Below are positions 54,333-63,320 of a DNA stretch of 64,000 nucleotides, piece after piece; positions within the stretch are counted from its first letter, which is position 1, and every line of letters starts with the position of its first letter. Under the pieces are notes generated by a model. The model was not told where the DNA came from. It worked only from the letters and a program-made list of their open reading frames with translations, and did no database searches. The translations under genes were made by a program, and so were the position numbers. Origin of the DNA: Oscillospiraceae bacterium. Its GTDB lineage: Bacteria > Bacillota > Clostridia > Oscillospirales > Ruminococcaceae. The stretch spans positions 186,001-250,000 of the forward strand of contig JAFRTG010000027.1 of NCBI GenBank assembly GCA_017427265.1. Direction: 5' to 3'.

Positions 54333-54764
54333 ATGAAGCTGCGTCCGCATCATCTGCTCTGCATTCAGCTGTTTACAGGCCACGGCTATGACGAAGCATT
54401 TACGGCACATATGACAAAAACCGTTTCGCTGCTGCGTTCAGATCCGCAGACGGAGATTCTGCTGCAATGCGGCTGCGACGATCTCTGCGCAGTGTGCCCG
54501 CATAACCGCAGCGGCGTCTGCACCGAACAGGAAAAAACGAACCGGCTCGATGCAGCCGTTCTGCACGAATGCGGCCTGCACGACGGGCAGTCCGCAAAAT
54601 GGCAGATGCTTTCTGCGGCTGCCCGTGAACGGATTCTGCAAACGGACAGATTTGCCGCGGTCTGCGGTGACTGTCAGTGGTATGCACTTTGCCGCGAAAC
54701 CGCCGGAAAAGAGGTTTTTTATGCAAACAACATATTCCCGGAAACAAGGGAGCCGGACGATTGA
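54333..54764 (+). CDS. DUF1284 protein
   Basis: 143 residues from ATG 54333 (GGAG upstream; frame from 54270 contains promoter). Signature MKLRPHHLLCIQLFTGHGYDE, followed by several Cys (CGCDDLCAVCPHN, CGDCQWYALC) that suggest a metal or iron-sulphur site. DUF1284 has no settled role. Sharing an apparent BirA operator with bioY and overlapping it by 44 bp suggests a biotin-linked job. Confidence 0.85.
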   Translation: MKLRPHHLLCIQLFTGHGYDEAFTAHMTKTVSLLRSDPQTEILLQCGCDDLCAVCPHNRSGVCTEQEKTNRLDAAVLHECGLHDGQSAKWQMLSAAARERILQTDRFAAVCGDCQWYALCRETAGKEVFYANNIFPETREPDD

Positions 54765-55308
54765 TACGGTGATGATTGCCGCCGGCGCAGCCCTGATTGC
54801 GGTCTGCTCGTGGATCAGCATTCCGCTGACCGTGCCGTTTACGCTGCAGACCTTTGCAGTCTTTTTCCTGACGGTGCTGCTCGGCGGAAAGCGCAGTGCC
54901 GTTTCCGTGCTTGTCTATCTGCTGATCGGCGCTGCCGGCATTCCGGTATTTGCAGGCTTCACATCCGGCATCGGGATTCTGCTCGGCAGCACCGGCGGAT
55001 ATATGTTCGGCTTTCTGCTGATTGGCCCGGTTTACAGTATCGTGACGCGGCTGTTCGGAAAGAAGATCCCGACGGAAGCGGCTGCGCTGACAGTCGGTCT
55101 GATTTTGTGCTACGCATTCGGAACAGCGTGGTTTCTGTTTGTTTATACGAGAAACAGCGGTGCAGTCGCCGTCGGGACGGTGCTTTCGTGGTGCGTGCTG
55201 CCGTTTATTCTGCCGGATCTCGGCAAGCTGGCGCTTTCGATGCTGCTTGCACGCCGTGTCCGCCGGGCAGTACCGGCACTCAGCAGTCAGCTGGAGAATG
55301 CAGACTGA
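54721..55308 (+). CDS. bioY: Biotin transporter substrate-binding S component
   Basis: 195 residues, starting ATG 54721 inside the 3' end of the DUF1284 gene, with AGAGG upstream. Six membrane helices with BioY landmarks (SIPLTVPFTLQTFAVF, LLIGAAGIPVFAGFTSG, GSTGGYMFGF). It would take up biotin, alone or with a shared ECF energizing module that is not in this window. Regulated by BirA through the operator at 54245. Confidence 0.95.
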   Translation: MQTTYSRKQGSRTIDTVMIAAGAALIAVCSWISIPLTVPFTLQTFAVFFLTVLLGGKRSAVSVLVYLLIGAAGIPVFAGFTSGIGILLGSTGGYMFGFLLIGPVYSIVTRLFGKKIPTEAAALTVGLILCYAFGTAWFLFVYTRNSGAVAVGTVLSWCVLPFILPDLGKLALSMLLARRVRRAVPALSSQLENAD

Positions 55309-55380
55309 TGCCGGACGGCATTTTTCAGCAAGTTCCTTTTCGGAATGATGCTGCTAAGATCAATATAAGTGAGAAAAACT

Positions 55381-55815
55381 ATGATATTAAAAAGAGGTAT
55401 TACGGGTTTTTTTGATGCTGATATTTTCGCCGAAAATGACTTTACAGCGTTCAAACAAGTCTGTTATTGCATCCAGACGAATACAGCTCATTTTCATTTG
55501 CTTGATGTTTGCAGACCGGATCACGCGAATTATTATTATGCTCATTTTCATACAAACGGACAGGATTTTTATATGCTCCTGAATAAGTATTACCCCCTTG
55601 TTGCTTTTACAAATGAACTTGCATTTACGAATAAAGTATTTATCAATGTTTCAGAAAACGCTGTTTATCTTATGAATTATGATACGGTGAATGCAGATAT
55701 CTTAAATGCTCCGTTCATTGATATTGAACACGATTTATCCAAAGCAGAATTGGCACAAATAAAATACTGGAATCCGGCTTCTGTTGGAAATATTATTTTT
55801 AATGAATGGGATTAA
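55381..55815 (+). CDS. AT-rich orphan protein
   Basis: 144 residues from ATG 55381 (or GTG 55369). Base composition is clearly lower in GC than its neighbours, with codons such as TTA, AAT and TAT frequent, so recent transfer is likely. It is rich in Asn, Tyr and Phe and contains HFHLLDVCRPDHANYYYAHFH. The compact size recalls immunity-type proteins, but no toxin gene is adjacent and no family is recognised. The AT-rich tract continues to about 56000 without a gene. Confidence 0.6.
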   Translation: MILKRGITGFFDADIFAENDFTAFKQVCYCIQTNTAHFHLLDVCRPDHANYYYAHFHTNGQDFYMLLNKYYPLVAFTNELAFTNKVFINVSENAVYLMNYDTVNADILNAPFIDIEHDLSKAELAQIKYWNPASVGNIIFNEWD

Positions 55816-56011
55816 GGATGAAAATATTGATTTATCGCAATAGGCTGACGGAAACAAACGCGCTGAAAGATGCGCATGACGCTTCCGGCGAGCTTTAGAT
55901 CAATGGAGGCGGGCACTGCCCGCTGTTGCAGAAGCATATTTATTGAATTATAAAATGGTAGTTCTGCAAAAGGCTACAATGTTACAGTCAAAGTTATCAT
56001 TGGGTATTGAA

Positions 56012-56041
56012 ACCCCCGTTCCCTTGTGCTACAATAAATAA
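56012..56041 (+). promoter_or_regulatory. Promoter of the pectin methylesterase gene
   Basis: TTGAAA, 17-bp spacer, TACAAT, about 45 bp before the start at 56083. Confidence 0.6.
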
Positions 56042-56082
56042 AACGGCGGACTCCGCCGAACAGAAAAACGGGGGAACTGCAT

Positions 56083-57897
56083 ATGAAATCACTGAAATAC
56101 ACAGCAGTATCGGCAGCTGCTGTTCTGCTGCTGCACGCACTGCCTTCCCTGCCCGCAGCGGCTGCAGGTGCCGATCTGTATGTCGGTTATCCGGGCAAAC
56201 AGGATAATTACAGTACGGTGCAGGCTGCGGTCAATGCCGCGGCCGGACGGAAGCCTGCCTCAGAAAACGACCGTGTGACGATTCACATTGCACCGGGCAC
56301 TTACCGCGAGCAGGTCACGGTCAATACGCCGTATCTGAGCTTTGTGAACGACGAACCTTCCAAGCAGGTGATGCTGACATGGTATTACGGCATCGGATAC
56401 AAATATTACAGCGTCGGCAGCAACGGCGAATACAGCGCTGATGCTGCACGGGCGAAGAATGCAAAAAATGAGCCGACGGTTCGCTGGGGCTGCTCCGTGC
56501 GGCTGCGCGGGAATGCCGATTATTTCCGTGCGCAGAACATCACCTTTGAAAATTCCTTCAACCGCTATGTCACGGATGAGGAGCTTGCAGACGGCGTTGA
56601 GGTTTCCGGAAGCCAGAACATCAATTTCTACCGCACGAAGGGCGCAGATGTCCAGTCCAAGGCCGCAACGGAGCGTGCTGCGGCGCTTGCAATCGAAGCG
56701 GATTACTGCGAATTTTCCGGCTGCGGCTTTATGAGCAGTCAGGATACGCTGTATATCGGCGGCGGGACCGGCTATTTCAAGGATTGTATGATCGAAGGCA
56801 ACACAGACTATATTTTCGGACAGGGCGGAACCTACGTGTTTGAGGACTGCGAGCTGCGCTTCAAGGGATACAGCTCCAATGCCGTCGGCGGATACATTAC
56901 CGCGATGAAGGACAGCAAGCGCACGCTCTTTTATAACTGCAGCGTCACGGCCGGTTCGCTGAAGGTCAGCGCGGGCTATTTTGGCAGACCGTGGGGCGCA
57001 TCGGCGGACGTTGCCTTTGTCAATACGCAGCTGCAGTATGAGGGAATTATTACCGGTGCAGGCTGGACGTCGATGAGCGGCAATCAGCCTGAAAATGCAA
57101 AATTCAAGGAGTACGGCACAACGGCAAACGGCGCACCGGTCAACACCTCCGGCAGAGTCCGCGGCACGGTGCAGTATTCTGCAAACGGCCTTGACCCGGA
57201 AAGCTATCTCGATCCGTGGGTGCCTGCTTACCGCAACGGCGGAACGCCGTATGAGGTTCCGGCAATCAGCGGTACGCTTGTCAGGGATCTGAAGCCGGTG
57301 AGTGCGGTGTATCCGTGGGAGATTCGTGAGCACACAAAGCAGGGCGATCTGCTTTATACCGACCGCACGTTCAGATTTGAGTCTCTGCCTGAGGTGCTCT
57401 CGGACGGCGAAGCAGTGGTGACGCCCTGCGACGGCAAAAAGCTGAGCGGTACGCTTGCGTCCTTTACGGCTGCAGCGGACGAGATTGTCTATGTCATCCT
57501 CGATGACCGCGTGGAGAAATGTCCGGGCTGGCTTGCTGACTGGGAACTGACCGGTCTGACCGCCCGAAACAATGACAATGTCGGATATGTGATCTATAAA
57601 AAAGCGTTTGCGGCAGGGGAGACCGTGGAGCTCGGAGAGAACGGGCAGTCGTCTTACTGCACAAATTATACAGTGATCGTGAAGGAGGACTACGGCAGCG
57701 TGACAGCCGGCGACATCAGCGGAGACGGGTCAGTTGATGTGCGGGATCTGACGCTTCTGCGGCGGCATCTGCTGCAGCAGGGAACGCTGGAGGGCAAAGC
57801 ACTTGCCGCAGCGGATTTCGATGCAGACGGCAGTGTCACCGTGAATGACGCAGTCCGGCTGACGGAGTGGCTCGTATGCTCCGACGGTGCGGCGTGA
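56083..57897 (+). CDS. Secreted CE8 pectin methylesterase with C-terminal dockerin
   Basis: 604 residues; Sec signal (about 1-26), right-handed beta-helix CE8 domain (about 28-375) with catalytic-type QDTL, GNTDYIFG and GRPWG motifs, a beta domain, then a C-terminal type I dockerin (about 543-600: GDISGDGSVDVRD and DFDADGSVTVND). It removes methyl esters from homogalacturonan so lyases can act. GGGGG precedes the ATG. A terminator follows at 57952. Confidence 0.95.
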   Translation: MKSLKYTAVSAAAVLLLHALPSLPAAAAGADLYVGYPGKQDNYSTVQAAVNAAAGRKPASENDRVTIHIAPGTYREQVTVNTPYLSFVNDEPSKQVMLTWYYGIGYKYYSVGSNGEYSADAARAKNAKNEPTVRWGCSVRLRGNADYFRAQNITFENSFNRYVTDEELADGVEVSGSQNINFYRTKGADVQSKAATERAAALAIEADYCEFSGCGFMSSQDTLYIGGGTGYFKDCMIEGNTDYIFGQGGTYVFEDCELRFKGYSSNAVGGYITAMKDSKRTLFYNCSVTAGSLKVSAGYFGRPWGASADVAFVNTQLQYEGIITGAGWTSMSGNQPENAKFKEYGTTANGAPVNTSGRVRGTVQYSANGLDPESYLDPWVPAYRNGGTPYEVPAISGTLVRDLKPVSAVYPWEIREHTKQGDLLYTDRTFRFESLPEVLSDGEAVVTPCDGKKLSGTLASFTAAADEIVYVILDDRVEKCPGWLADWELTGLTARNNDNVGYVIYKKAFAAGETVELGENGQSSYCTNYTVIVKEDYGSVTAGDISGDGSVDVRDLTLLRRHLLQQGTLEGKALAAADFDADGSVTVNDAVRLTEWLVCSDGAA

Positions 57898-57951
57898 AAA
57901 GCAGTCGGAAAAAAGCGCCGGTGAAAGGCCTGCGCGCATATTGATGATTTC

Positions 57952-57996
57952 AGCCATAGTATTTCTGATGGGAAGTCAGAAGTACTATGGCTTTTT
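57952..57996 (+). terminator. Intrinsic terminator of the pectin methylesterase gene
   Basis: Stem AGCCATAGTA (57952-57961) / TACTATGGCT (57983-57992), extended inwards by TCTGA/TCAGA, followed by T5. Confidence 0.9.
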
Positions 57997-58072
57997 GATT
58001 GATCGTGCAGCTTTGCGCACGCCGCTGACCGCTGCGGGGGTGAACCGTCATACAGTTTGCAGCTTACCGCTA

Positions 58073-58102
58073 TTGAAAAAAAACAAATTATATGGTATAA
58101 TA
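58073..58102 (+). promoter_or_regulatory. Promoter of the GH16 gene
   Basis: TTGAAA, 17-bp spacer, TATAAT within the AT-rich stretch. Confidence 0.6.
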
Positions 58103-58185
58103 AAACAGGAATACGCCTGGGGGTATAATGAAGGGCGCATTTCATCAGAAAACAGAAAAAATTCAGATTAAAGGGGTGTATTGTT

Positions 58186-60402
58186 TTGAAGAAAATGCGT
58201 TTCATATCGTGTCTGCTGAGCGGAATGACCGCCCTGCTCTGCACGGCAGGTCTCCGGATGACACCGGCAGCCTATCCGAGCGTGCTGATTCCCGAACGGG
58301 AATATTTATCCGAATCTTCCGGATTTTTCTGGGAACGTGCCGAACCGGAGGGACAAAACAACATCACATGCCACTGTTCAACCGGCGGCACTCTTTCCGC
58401 TTCGTGGCAGCAAGCTGAGGGCTATGTTTCACTCGGATACAGGCAACCCAACGAGACGCGCAGCCTTGAGAATTACGCATTCCGGTATTCGATGACGGAT
58501 ACCTCAATTCATGGTCTCAGTTATTACGGATTCCACGGCACGCTCTCAGAGCCGCACGCCGAATTCTACCTGATCGACGGGTGGGCGATGTGGCGGCCGA
58601 CGAATAACGCAAAGCCCTCTCCGACAATTGTCGATCCCAGGGGAAACCGGTATGAAGTATATCGGACGAAGATTGAACCGGAGACACCCGGCGCAGACCC
58701 CTACTGGGAATACTGGTGTGTCCGATATGAAAATACGTCCCAAAAAGGTACATTCACAGGTCAGTATGAGCTTTCCCTTTCCCCGTTCTTTACGGCACTG
58801 CGTCAGTGCGGTTTTCCGGTCGGACAATGCGATGAGGTAGATGTTCGCGTCATCTCTGACAGAACGGACAATAACGTAAGGATTTCGGACATGGCCTTCC
58901 AGCCTGAAATCTTTTCCTCCTCCTCTCCGTGGAAGGCCTATGACGCGAGCGGCAATCAGATTGATGTACCGGTTACCAAGCCGGAGGATTCTTTTTTTAC
59001 AAACGCTGATATCGGCTATATGCTTTCATATATGCTCTGCAAGCCAGACAGCGCGCTGACTGCCTACAGCGCACTGCAGCGTGACCGCGACGATAACGAA
59101 ATCCTCGATGCGCGCGACCTCACGCTGATGAAGCAGATGCTGCTCGAACGCTCCGGCGGCAGAAGAACAGTCTGGCAGGATAATTTTGACGACGATTTGC
59201 TGGACACGCAAAAATGGGATTACGAAACCGGAAACTGGCTGCTCGATGCCGACGGCAACAAGATCACCGAGGGCTGGGGCAACAACGAACAGCAGTGTTA
59301 CACCGAAAACAACGCCTCGATAGAGAACGGCATTCTGCGCATCGAAGCACGGCAGGAAGACTTTACACACTACAATCAGGGCAAATTCTCCTACACCTCC
59401 GCGCGGCTGACCACAAAGAGAAAGTTTTCCGTCTGCGGCGGCAAAATCTCCGTGCGTGCGCGCTGCGATTCCGGAAAATCGCTCTGGCCTGCGATCTGGA
59501 TGCTACCGGCGGAGAATGTCTACGGCACATGGCCGAATTCCGGCGAGCTCGATATCATGGAAGGCTGGGGCAGCGATCCGAGCCGCATCTGCGGCACAAT
59601 CCACTACGGCAATCCGTGGCCGAATAATACCTACCGAACCCAGGAATACAAGTTCCCGGCGGGCACCTCCACGGAGGACTGGCATGTCTACTCCGTCGAA
59701 TGGGAGAACGATGCGATCCGCTGGTATGTCGATGGCAGGCTCTATCACGAGGAAAGCAACTGGATGGCCGACCTGAATCCATACTTCCCGGATACGCCTG
59801 AAACCGCTTTTCCGTTTGACCAGGAATTTTATCTGATTCTGAATCTTGCCGTCGGTGGCACGTTTGACGGAATCGACGGCGTCGCAGCCGATCCTGCAAC
59901 CTTTGCAGACGGCCGCACACCGGCCTTCGAGATTGACTATGTCATCGTGGAGGAACCGAAGGCGCATGTGACATCCTATGCGCCGAAATCCGCGCCGCTC
60001 CGTCTTTACACCGAGGACGCCGACGCCAGAATGCTGAACTTCGGCGACCGCTCTGAGATCGTGCTCGGACATACAGGCGAAAAGGAATACGGCGTCATGG
60101 CGCTGCTTGAAAACTGCTTTGTCTATGCAAATGAACCGAGAACGCTCAGCTTCGACTGTTTCTGCACGATCGACCGCGAAATTCTTATCACCGCAGAGGA
60201 CGCCGCGTATAACCGGATTGTGGAAAAACGGATTCAGGTAACACCGGATGCAGCGGTTATGCATTTTGATATACCGGTCAGTGTCGAGCAGGATATGTTC
60301 GTCGATCTGAAATTCCAGCTCGGCTATAACGGCACCGCGTCCGACGGTTTTCTCCCGGACGGGATGCACCGCGTCATTCTGCGCAATGTTCAATTCAATT
60401 AA
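58186..60402 (+). CDS. Secreted GH11-like / dockerin / GH16 fusion
   Basis: 738 residues; Sec signal about 1-29. Residues about 45-240 resemble a GH11 xylanase: the first catalytic Glu motif is kept (AEFYLIDGWAMW) but where the acid/base Glu normally lies the sequence reads VISDRTDNN, so Glu is replaced, at best by Asp. A degenerate dockerin follows (about 265-320; only DRDDNEILDARD matches well), then GH16 (about 328-600) with GELDIMEGWG (catalytic ExDxxE intact), and a C-terminal beta domain. GH16 predicts beta-1,3-1,4-glucanase (lichenase) or laminarinase activity. The layout recalls R. flavefaciens XynD (GH11 plus GH16). Confidence 0.85.
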   Translation: MKKMRFISCLLSGMTALLCTAGLRMTPAAYPSVLIPEREYLSESSGFFWERAEPEGQNNITCHCSTGGTLSASWQQAEGYVSLGYRQPNETRSLENYAFRYSMTDTSIHGLSYYGFHGTLSEPHAEFYLIDGWAMWRPTNNAKPSPTIVDPRGNRYEVYRTKIEPETPGADPYWEYWCVRYENTSQKGTFTGQYELSLSPFFTALRQCGFPVGQCDEVDVRVISDRTDNNVRISDMAFQPEIFSSSSPWKAYDASGNQIDVPVTKPEDSFFTNADIGYMLSYMLCKPDSALTAYSALQRDRDDNEILDARDLTLMKQMLLERSGGRRTVWQDNFDDDLLDTQKWDYETGNWLLDADGNKITEGWGNNEQQCYTENNASIENGILRIEARQEDFTHYNQGKFSYTSARLTTKRKFSVCGGKISVRARCDSGKSLWPAIWMLPAENVYGTWPNSGELDIMEGWGSDPSRICGTIHYGNPWPNNTYRTQEYKFPAGTSTEDWHVYSVEWENDAIRWYVDGRLYHEESNWMADLNPYFPDTPETAFPFDQEFYLILNLAVGGTFDGIDGVAADPATFADGRTPAFEIDYVIVEEPKAHVTSYAPKSAPLRLYTEDADARMLNFGDRSEIVLGHTGEKEYGVMALLENCFVYANEPRTLSFDCFCTIDREILITAEDAAYNRIVEKRIQVTPDAAVMHFDIPVSVEQDMFVDLKFQLGYNGTASDGFLPDGMHRVILRNVQFN

Positions 60403-60416
60403 AAGTGAGGACCCCC

Positions 60417-61256
60417 ATGAAGCAAAAATCCAAAGCAATCGCATTTTCCGTGCTGATCGGCGCAGGCTATCTGATTCTGTTCAAGCTGATCGGCTTTGCA
60501 GTCAAAAAAAGCAGCATCCCCGGTTACTGGACCAAGCAGCTGATTGTGGAGTGTATCGGTACGGCCATCGGCATCGGGCTGCTGGCGCTGTTCCGGAAGC
60601 TGCCGGTACTCCGCGAAAAGGGCAGACCTTTCAGCGAATACAGTCTGCCCCTGATGCTCATTCTGATATTTTTCTGCGGCTTCCGGCTGATTGCCGGGCT
60701 GTATCAGATGCGCGGCGCTTCCGGTCTGCGTCCCGTGACTGAAATCGTGCTGTTCTGTCTGAGTATGCTGATGATCGGCGTTTCCGAGGAGCTTGTGTTC
60801 CGCGGCCTGATTCAGAATCTCCTGCAGGATGCATTCCGTGACAAGCAGGAAGCGGGCATCCGCGCAGCCGTGTTTCTCTGCGGCACGCTGTTCGGCCTGC
60901 TGCACCTGATGAATGTCTTTTCCGGCATCCCGTTCTCGGCAGTTGCCGTACAGGCAGTCGGCGCAGGGGCAATGGGCTGGATTCTCTGTGCGCTGTATGC
61001 GCGCTGCCGGAATATCTGGATCCTGAGTTTGGTGCATGCGTTTTTTGATTTGACCGGTATGTTTCAGGTCGCAATAATTGCGGACGGCGGAACGGTCGAG
61101 GAGGTCATCTCGTCATCGGCCGGCGATCTGACCGGAAAGCCGCTCACGACCGTTCTCACGCTGCTGGCACGCACAGGCATTTTTGCTGCGATTGCACTTG
61201 CGATGCTGCAAAAGAAGAATTTGCAGCCATTGCTCCGAAACGAAGAAATAAAATGA
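60417..61256 (+). CDS. CPBP-family (CAAX-type) intramembrane protease
   Basis: 279 residues from ATG 60417, 14 bp after the GH16 stop (GTGAGGA upstream; GTG 60405 is not preferred). Eight or so membrane helices with the ABI signature EELVFRGLIQNLL and a later HLMNVF and HAFFDLTG. The family makes intramembrane cuts, often linked to bacteriocin immunity or signalling. Probably co-transcribed with the next gene. Confidence 0.88.
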   Translation: MKQKSKAIAFSVLIGAGYLILFKLIGFAVKKSSIPGYWTKQLIVECIGTAIGIGLLALFRKLPVLREKGRPFSEYSLPLMLILIFFCGFRLIAGLYQMRGASGLRPVTEIVLFCLSMLMIGVSEELVFRGLIQNLLQDAFRDKQEAGIRAAVFLCGTLFGLLHLMNVFSGIPFSAVAVQAVGAGAMGWILCALYARCRNIWILSLVHAFFDLTGMFQVAIIADGGTVEEVISSSAGDLTGKPLTTVLTLLARTGIFAAIALAMLQKKNLQPLLRNEEIK

Positions 61257-61266
61257 GGTAATTATC

Positions 61267-62085
61267 ATGAAACTGAATCCGAATGACCAGAGCTTTCATT
61301 ACAGTCAGCGCCAGTGGATTTTCCCGGACGAAGCCCGTGCGATCATATCTGAGCTGCAGTTCCGGGAAATCCCGTCAAACGGCAGCAGAGTCCGGTTCAC
61401 CGCCTCGCCTGTACTGCTTTCAGGGGCAGCCATGCTCGGCATTACGGTGCTTTCATTTGTGCTGTTCAGCGATCATCTTGAAAAGATGACCGGCATTATC
61501 TTCCTTGCGATGGGCATTCTGCTGATTCTGACCGCCCTGTGCTGCGCACTGAAAAAGGATGCAGACGGCGTGCGCAAGGGCTTCGGAAAGCGCGAGGTTT
61601 TTATGCTGTTGTTCGGCATCTGCATGATTCCGAGCGCGTTTATCGCATTTTCCGGCTATTACGGAAAATCCATCCTGCTCTTTTTCGCGCTTGTTATGAT
61701 AACCGGCGGCATCGCAGTCATTGTCCGGTTCGTGCTGCACAATGCAGGCATCTCTCTGCTTGGCTCCAATGCAACGCCTGCAGAATGCATCGGATATCTG
61801 CGGTATTTCAGCAAAATACAGCGCGCCCTGCTTGCCGCGCCCGTTTACCGCTACGAGTATGACGGGATGCAGTACGAAGCCTGTGCGCAGGATTTTTCCG
61901 TCAACACACCGCTGACCGCCGTCGGAGATACCGTCCGGCTGCATGTCAGCAGAGAGGATCCGTATCAGATCAGCACGGTCAGCGGACACAGGGAGCAAAA
62001 GAAAAATTTTGTCTCATCGCTGATTGTCGGTCTGTTTCTGGCCGCGCTGGGGCTTCTGATTCTCATCAATCTGCCCCGCCTATAA
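61267..62085 (+). CDS. Membrane protein, DUF3592-like
   Basis: 272 residues, 10 bp after the CPBP gene. Four helix clusters and a soluble loop near the C-terminus (VYRYEYDGMQYEAC, then VGDTVRLHVSREDPYQ) of the DUF3592 type, then a final helix. No enzymatic motif. Function unknown. Confidence 0.7.
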   Translation: MKLNPNDQSFHYSQRQWIFPDEARAIISELQFREIPSNGSRVRFTASPVLLSGAAMLGITVLSFVLFSDHLEKMTGIIFLAMGILLILTALCCALKKDADGVRKGFGKREVFMLLFGICMIPSAFIAFSGYYGKSILLFFALVMITGGIAVIVRFVLHNAGISLLGSNATPAECIGYLRYFSKIQRALLAAPVYRYEYDGMQYEACAQDFSVNTPLTAVGDTVRLHVSREDPYQISTVSGHREQKKNFVSSLIVGLFLAALGLLILINLPRL

Positions 62086-62150
62086 GCAATACGCGCAACA
62101 GCATTCTCCGGCGGGCTGTTCCTCAGCAAACCGGGAAATAATATGAAAAA

Positions 62151-62195
62151 AACAGCGAACGCTCCGCTTTGATGCGGAGTGTCCGCTGTTTTTGT
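62151..62195. terminator. Bidirectional terminator between 62085 and 62242
   Basis: Seventeen-base stem 62151-62167 / 62174-62190 with two mismatches, A-run before and T5 after. Confidence 0.9.
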
Positions 62196-62241
62196 TTATG
62201 CAAAATGCGTCATTTCAGAAATGATGCTGGGGGGGAATCGT

Positions 62242-63084
62242 TTATTCCACAAAATCCTTGAAGCGGACATCCTCGATGCCGTCCGGCCATGTCGGCTTCA
62301 GCTTCACCATTGCGGTGGTGTAGAACGTCAGAATATAGCGCTGATCACGCAGGCCGATCTTGCCGTCCGCGTCGATGTCGCAGGAAGCAATCTGCATCGG
62401 ATTTGCGGCATCATCCCGCTCGGTGCCGACAAAATTATAGACATATTCTTTGAGCGTATCACGGGAATCATGCAGATCCGTTTTGGTGTCATTGTTATAG
62501 TCGCCGCGGTGGCAGTCATAGCGCTCCAGCGTGACACTGTTGATGATCTGCTTGGCGCCGGCCTTGAACTGCGTCTCGGTATTCGTCAGGACGGACTCAG
62601 CCTTCTTTTGCGCCTCAATAAACTTCGATTCGAGCTCAATGTGGTACTGTGTCTGGGAGAAAATCTCCGGTTCTGCGGAGTAATCCGCATTTTCGATGGT
62701 AAAGTCGCTGACGTAGCTGCCGATCATCGGACCGCTGTAAACAAGCGGATAATTGATTGTGACCGTATACTGACCGGGCTCGACATGGTACATGTAGACC
62801 GGGTTTTCAGCCTGCTCAAACTGGTTGTCGTACATCACGAGGTTTTCGCGTTCCGGGGAATGCTGCACGACCTTGATATGCAGGGGCGTGCCGCTCTTTC
62901 CGTGGACGGCAATGACGTCCGTGCTCGTCGGGACATAGTCACTGATGACGGATTCCACAACCGTGACAACCGGCGCTGCCTCGTCGGCGGGTGCGCTTTC
63001 CGCTGCGCTTGCCGGTGCTGCGGCCGCCGTGCAGGCGGTTGCTGCGCAGAAAATCGCGGCAATACGCAGAATAAATGTTTTCAT
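62242..63084 (-). CDS. Secreted protein with C-terminal dockerin
   Basis: 280 residues from ATG 63084 (GGAGGAATC upstream; 14 in-frame leader codons dropped). Sec signal about 1-27. The middle (about 45-185) is a beta domain not recognised (YMYHVEPGQYTVTINYP), and the end carries a divergent dockerin: GDYNNDTKTDLHD (about 195) and CDIDADGKIGLRD (about 233), with RD/RY in place of the usual hydrophobic-Lys pattern. Could be a scaffold-borne binding protein. Function unknown. Confidence 0.75.
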   Translation of the reverse strand: MKTFILRIAAIFCAATACTAAAAPASAAESAPADEAAPVVTVVESVISDYVPTSTDVIAVHGKSGTPLHIKVVQHSPERENLVMYDNQFEQAENPVYMYHVEPGQYTVTINYPLVYSGPMIGSYVSDFTIENADYSAEPEIFSQTQYHIELESKFIEAQKKAESVLTNTETQFKAGAKQIINSVTLERYDCHRGDYNNDTKTDLHDSRDTLKEYVYNFVGTERDDAANPMQIASCDIDADGKIGLRDQRYILTFYTTAMVKLKPTWPDGIEDVRFKDFVE

Positions 63085-63116
63085 ACTGATTCCTCCGATA
63101 TATTTTTTTCGCATAT

Positions 63117-63145
63117 AGTATAACATATGATTCTGATTTTGTCAA
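63117..63145 (-). promoter_or_regulatory. Promoter of the dockerin gene at 62242
   Basis: Minus strand: TTGACA (63145-63140), 17-bp spacer, TATACT (63122-63117). Confidence 0.8.
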
Positions 63146-63253
63146 TCTGATACGGACGGTTTTCAACAAGGTTTCATATTTGCTTCATATACCGGAACGG
63201 ATTCCGCGGCGGCCTGCTTTGGAAATACCGGCTTGATCGCTTTCTGTTGCCGC

Positions 63254-63282
63254 TTGCTTTTTTCCGGGAAATGTATTATAAT
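63254..63282 (+). promoter_or_regulatory. Promoter of the CNNM/CorC-type gene
   Basis: TTGCTT (63254-63259), 17-bp spacer, TATAAT (63277-63282). Confidence 0.75.
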
Positions 63283-63320
63283 AGAGCTACCTATCCGATT
63301 GATCCAGAAAGGAACTGTTC

